Source: Chaetoderma sp. LZ-2023a
Lineage: Eukaryota > Mollusca > Caudofoveata > Chaetodermatida > Chaetodermatidae
NCBI GenBank assembly: GCA_034401795.1
Contig: CM067372.1
Span: 39,956,520-40,020,519 of the forward strand
Reading direction: 5' to 3'
Length of the DNA stretch: 64,000 nucleotides
Under the pieces are notes generated by a model, which saw nothing but the letters and a program-made list of their open reading frames with translations, was not told the origin of the DNA and ran no database searches. Positions 60,868 to 64,000 of the stretch are shown here, piece after piece. A program made the translations under genes and the position numbers. Positions within the stretch are counted from its first letter, which is position 1. The number at the start of each line of letters is the position of its first letter.

Positions 60868-61256
60868 AAATAGATGCAAAGTAAACAACTATATTGTAAA
60901 CCAACAAACATTCCTGAGTTTCAAACTAAAAATGAATATCATATTCGAACTAATATGCATTGTGATTCTGAGAATGTAGTCTATTTGATCAATTGTGCCC
61001 TTGCCAGAAACAGTATGTTGGTGAAACAAAAAATGCATTTAGAGTGCGTGCTAGACGCCACGTTTCTGATATTAACACCTCAGCAGATACGCCAATTGTT
61101 CAACATTTCCAACTTCCTGATCATTCAGTTGAACATCATTTTGAAATCATGCCAATAGAACAGATTCCGACCTTCGATAGTGAAGAAGAAACGAGTTCAT
61201 TTCGCGAGAAGGCCATTGGATTAGAACACTACACACAAAAGCACCATTTGGAATAA
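60868..61256 (+). pseudogene. GIY-YIG-like endonuclease domain of the Penelope-like element
   Basis: The segment C-D-S-E-N-V-V-Y-L-I-N-C (about 60960-61000) is followed, in the next frame, by QKQYVGETKNAFRVRARRHV and P-I-V-Q-H-F-Q-L-P-D-H-S. The V-Y-L-I ... Q-Y-V-G-E-T pair is the GIY-YIG core, with the Arg of R-V-R-A-R-R-H downstream. This is the usual C-terminal endonuclease of Penelope-like elements. The fragment at 62570-63018 encodes the same domain. Confidence 0.75.
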
Positions 61257-61261
61257 ATGTA

Positions 61262-61519
61262 GATTCAGGAATATCACAAAAGAACAAAATTATCCCATTT
61301 CAACTCATATACAATAGACGTAATGTTGAATTAGCGAAAACCATGAAAGACGAATATTCACAGTTGCAATCTAAATTAAAGGAACCGATCAAAGCACGAC
61401 CAGTAATAGCTTACAATAGAAATCCAAACCTGAAAGATTTGCTAGTAAGATCAAAGTTAGACCTCATGGTTCCTGTTAACAATGACAAGGTTTCATCCCT
61501 CCTACCTATTCTTAAATAA
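61262..61519 (+). pseudogene. C-terminal block of the Penelope-like element
   Basis: An open stretch with IIPFQLIYNRRNVELAKTMK and ARPVIAYNRNPNLKDLLVRS to a stop at 61519. A block of this type (P-x-I-A-Y-R-x-x-x-N-L-x-D-x-L-V-x-S) lies between RT and GIY-YIG in canonical Penelope proteins. Here it follows the endonuclease. Confidence 0.55.
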
Positions 61520-61594
61520 ATCTAATCCCAACCAAAATCAATGGTGGGGCAACATGAAATCATATCCGTAGGACATCTTTTAGTTTTGTGTCTG

Positions 61595-61893
61595 CAAAAG
61601 TGTGTGTACGTGCGTGCGTGCGTGCATGCGTGCGTGCGTTCGTGCGGCCGTGCGGCAGTGCGTCCGTGCATTTGTTCGTATGCGTGTATGTGTGTGGGTG
61701 TGTGCGCGTACATCCGTACGTGCGTGCATCTATACTTGCGTGGGTGTATGTGTGCGCGTGTGTATGTGGGTGTGGGTGCATTAATTCGTGAGTACATTAG
61801 TGCGTGTGTGTGTGCGTGCATGCATTCGTGCGTCTGTTGGTGCATGCGTCTATGCATACATTACTGCGTGCGTGCGTCCGTGCGTACGTGCGC

Positions 61894-61925
<32 letters not shown>

Positions 61926-61930
61926 GCTCT
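61595..61930. repeat. (TGCG)n-like degenerate microsatellite
   Basis: gtgc/gtgt/gtac simple sequence. Confidence 0.95.
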
Positions 61931-62006
61931 GCAATGACTAAGTGAATAAATTAAACCAAATTCGGAAATGAAATTGTAGCTTTCACCCATTTGCCTATTC
62001 ATTTGA

Positions 62007-62102
62007 GGGAGGGAGGGAGGGAGGGTGGGTGGATGGATGGATGGATGGATGGATGGAAGGAAGGAAGGAAGGAAGGGAGGAAGGAAGGGAGGAAGGAAGG
62101 AA
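62007..62102. repeat. (GGGA)n / (GGAT)n / (GGAA)n microsatellite
   Basis: Successive tetranucleotide blocks. Confidence 0.97.
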
Positions 62103-62569
62103 ATGATGAACGAATCAAAACTATTATTAAGAAGAGAGACTAAATTGGTGGAATGATGGTATGCCAGACAGATTTGCCACGACGGTATGGTGCAATAATT
62201 AGTGTGTTAGTAAGACAATAAAGCAATAGAACTGGCACTCGCTTGTAGGTGGTTATATGATTAAACGCACTGGTTCAGGATCTCCCAAGGTTGGGAGATA
62301 TTTTTTATTTATTTTATTGTCTGAGATTTGTTATGTTTGTTTGATAGAGGCCTATAAAATATGAATAATATATATCATTCATTCTGAAGATTTTTGAAGA
62401 GTTAATTTCGATTTAACCAAGATGTCACGTAGATTGGAGTTTTTCTTAAAGGCTATCATTGAGCGCAAATTGAGAGGTTCTTTCATTTATCCTGCAATTT
62501 ATGATATTCATCTTTCAAAATTTCAGAAATTTCAACATTTTTTCGATTGTAAACTGAATGGAATAATTT
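62103..62569. other. No gene recognised
   Basis: AT-rich sequence between two opposing Penelope fragments. Confidence 0.5.
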
Positions 62570-63018
62570 CACGTTGATCAGCAAGACCAGGGTCCACGTG
62601 TATGCCTCTCGGCCATTTTTGTTTTCAGCTGCTTAATCCAAAATGATTCTCGAAGTTTTCTTTCTTTATCAGTTTCTTCGGCCGTAGCAGAAAGAGGCAG
62701 TTGCTCAATAGCATAATTTCAAAGTGTCTATCGACAGAATGACCAGGAAGATTGAAATGTTGAGCTACGTTGGTGTCCTCGTCGTGTCTAATATCGCAAA
62801 GGTGTCTAGTTGCTCGCCATCTTAAAGGGCATTTTGTTTCACCGACATACTGCTTTTGGCTTAATTTGCAAGATATTAAATAGATAACATTTTTAGAATC
62901 GCAATCTAAATTAGACTGAAGTTGGAATTTGCTTTTGTTCTGATAACTGACAAATGTTTCTGATTAGGTAGATGGAGGTCTAATTTACACCTCTTCTTTC
63001 CAAACACACGTGTCATGC
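62570..63018 (-). mobile_element. Penelope-like element fragment (GIY-YIG end)
   Basis: On the minus strand: C-D-S-K-N-V-I-Y-L-I-S-C, then QKQYVGETKCPLRWRATRHL and HFNLPGHSVDRHFEIM, then a basic end with R-G-I-H-V-D. This is homologous to 60868-61256 but clearly diverged, in the opposite orientation, and cut by the gap. It has at least one frameshift. Confidence 0.75.
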
Positions 63019-63518
63019 NNNNNNNNNNNNNNNNNNNNNNNNNNNNNNNNNNNNNNNNNNNNNNNNNNNNNNNNNNNNNNNNNNNNNNNNNNNNNNNNNN
63101 NNNNNNNNNNNNNNNNNNNNNNNNNNNNNNNNNNNNNNNNNNNNNNNNNNNNNNNNNNNNNNNNNNNNNNNNNNNNNNNNNNNNNNNNNNNNNNNNNNNN
63201 NNNNNNNNNNNNNNNNNNNNNNNNNNNNNNNNNNNNNNNNNNNNNNNNNNNNNNNNNNNNNNNNNNNNNNNNNNNNNNNNNNNNNNNNNNNNNNNNNNNN
63301 NNNNNNNNNNNNNNNNNNNNNNNNNNNNNNNNNNNNNNNNNNNNNNNNNNNNNNNNNNNNNNNNNNNNNNNNNNNNNNNNNNNNNNNNNNNNNNNNNNNN
63401 NNNNNNNNNNNNNNNNNNNNNNNNNNNNNNNNNNNNNNNNNNNNNNNNNNNNNNNNNNNNNNNNNNNNNNNNNNNNNNNNNNNNNNNNNNNNNNNNNNNN
63501 NNNNNNNNNNNNNNNNNN
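63019..63518. other. Assembly gap (500 N)
   Basis: Exactly 500 N, a placeholder. Confidence 1.
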
Positions 63519-63557
63519 CCGATGGGGATAATATAAGTAAAGGATATATATATATAT

Positions 63558-64000
63558 CTGGATTCAGAACAACGATGCATTCCTTACAACCTCAGTACTC
63601 TTCCCATGTCTTGGATCAACCAATTCAAAGCGTACCTGATGGAATGTAAACTTTAGGTTGTGAACTCTGGATTCAGAACAACGATGCGTTCCTTACAACC
63701 TCAGTACTCTTCCCATGTCTTGGATCAACCAATTCAAAGCGTACCTGATGGAATGTAAACTTTAGGTTGTGAACTCTGGATTCAGAACAACGATGCGTTC
63801 CTTACAACCTCAGTACTCTTCCCATGTCTTGGATCAACCAATTCAAAGCGTACCTGATGGAATGTAAACTTTAGGTTGTGAACTCTGGATCCAGAACAAC
63901 GATGCGTTCCTTACAACCTCAGTACTCTTCTCATGTCTTGGATCAACCAATTCAAAGCGTACCTGATGGAATGTAAACTTTAGGTTGTGAACTCTGGATT
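63558..64000 (+). repeat. 109-bp satellite array
   Basis: Units start at 63558, 63667, 63776, 63885 and 63994 (ctggattcagaacaacgatg), with one or two changes between units. The array continues beyond the window. A single inverted unit sits at the left gap (15536-15594). Confidence 0.97.

Larger units (their letters stand above)
57528..61520 (+). mobile_element. Penelope-like retroelement (SGNH, RT, GIY-YIG), decayed
   Basis: About 4 kb, plus strand. In order: an N-terminal protein with a coiled coil and Pro/Ser linker, an SGNH-hydrolase-like domain, a Penelope-type reverse transcriptase, a GIY-YIG-like endonuclease and a C-terminal block. No LTR or capsid gene. Several frameshifts and stops separate the parts, so this copy is inactive, but protein similarity between segments is well kept, suggesting moderate age. 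Confidence 0.85.

Overview
This is nuclear DNA of an animal, most likely a marine invertebrate (lophotrochozoan or amphioxus-like; I cannot fix the phylum). The reasons are intron-split host coding sequence with GT/AG junctions, many long microsatellites, LINEs, SINEs, foldback MITEs, Tc1 and Penelope-like elements, a Polinton-type fossil, and two 500-N scaffold gaps (15595-16094 and 63019-63518).

The host coding content is one protein family: the PhoPQ-activated pathogenicity-related (PqaA) / autocrine proliferation repressor A (AprA)-like secreted proteins. Six consecutive C-terminal exons lie on the minus strand between 10736 and 3729, and all their splice phases agree. Two consecutive N-terminal exons lie on the plus strand at 43649-43850 and 52430-52544, separated by an 8.6 kb intron full of repeats. 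They are either two paralogues or one gene whose middle contig (16095-63018) was placed backwards. The second reading is plausible because both gaps are flanked by the same satellite in opposite orientation.

Layout: 1-3.7 kb, repeats; 3.7-10.7 kb, 3' half of the minus-strand host gene with a LINE in an intron; 10.7-15.6 kb, repeats and a possible LTR-like promoter; gap; 16.2-21.6 kb, fossil Polinton-type capsid module plus a PC4-like gene; 22.86-26.17 kb, a TIR-bounded element carrying an XPG-like/CXC-domain gene interrupted by a SINE; 26.80-32.58 kb, an unassigned virus-like element with 0.67-0.86 kb terminal inverted repeats and divergent gene blocks; 33.88-35.53 kb, an apparently intact Tc1-like transposon; 36-39.6 kb, a decayed LINE whose RT segment has become a 119-bp tandem array, followed by a 26-bp array; 43.6-52.5 kb, host exons 1 and 2 with an intron full of LINE, SINE, MITE and satellite sequence; 52.6-55.6 kb, arrays and a 0.7 kb polypurine tract; 55.59-57.25 kb, a second Tc1 copy inside a TA microsatellite; 57.5-61.5 kb, a decayed Penelope-like element with SGNH, RT and GIY-YIG segments; 62.57-63.02 kb, an opposing Penelope fragment; gap; 63.56-64 kb, a 109-bp satellite.

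The strongest candidates for something little described are the 5.8 kb long-TIR element, the TIR-bounded CXC-domain element, the in-frame triplicated splice acceptor of the host gene, and the satellite born from a LINE reverse-transcriptase segment.
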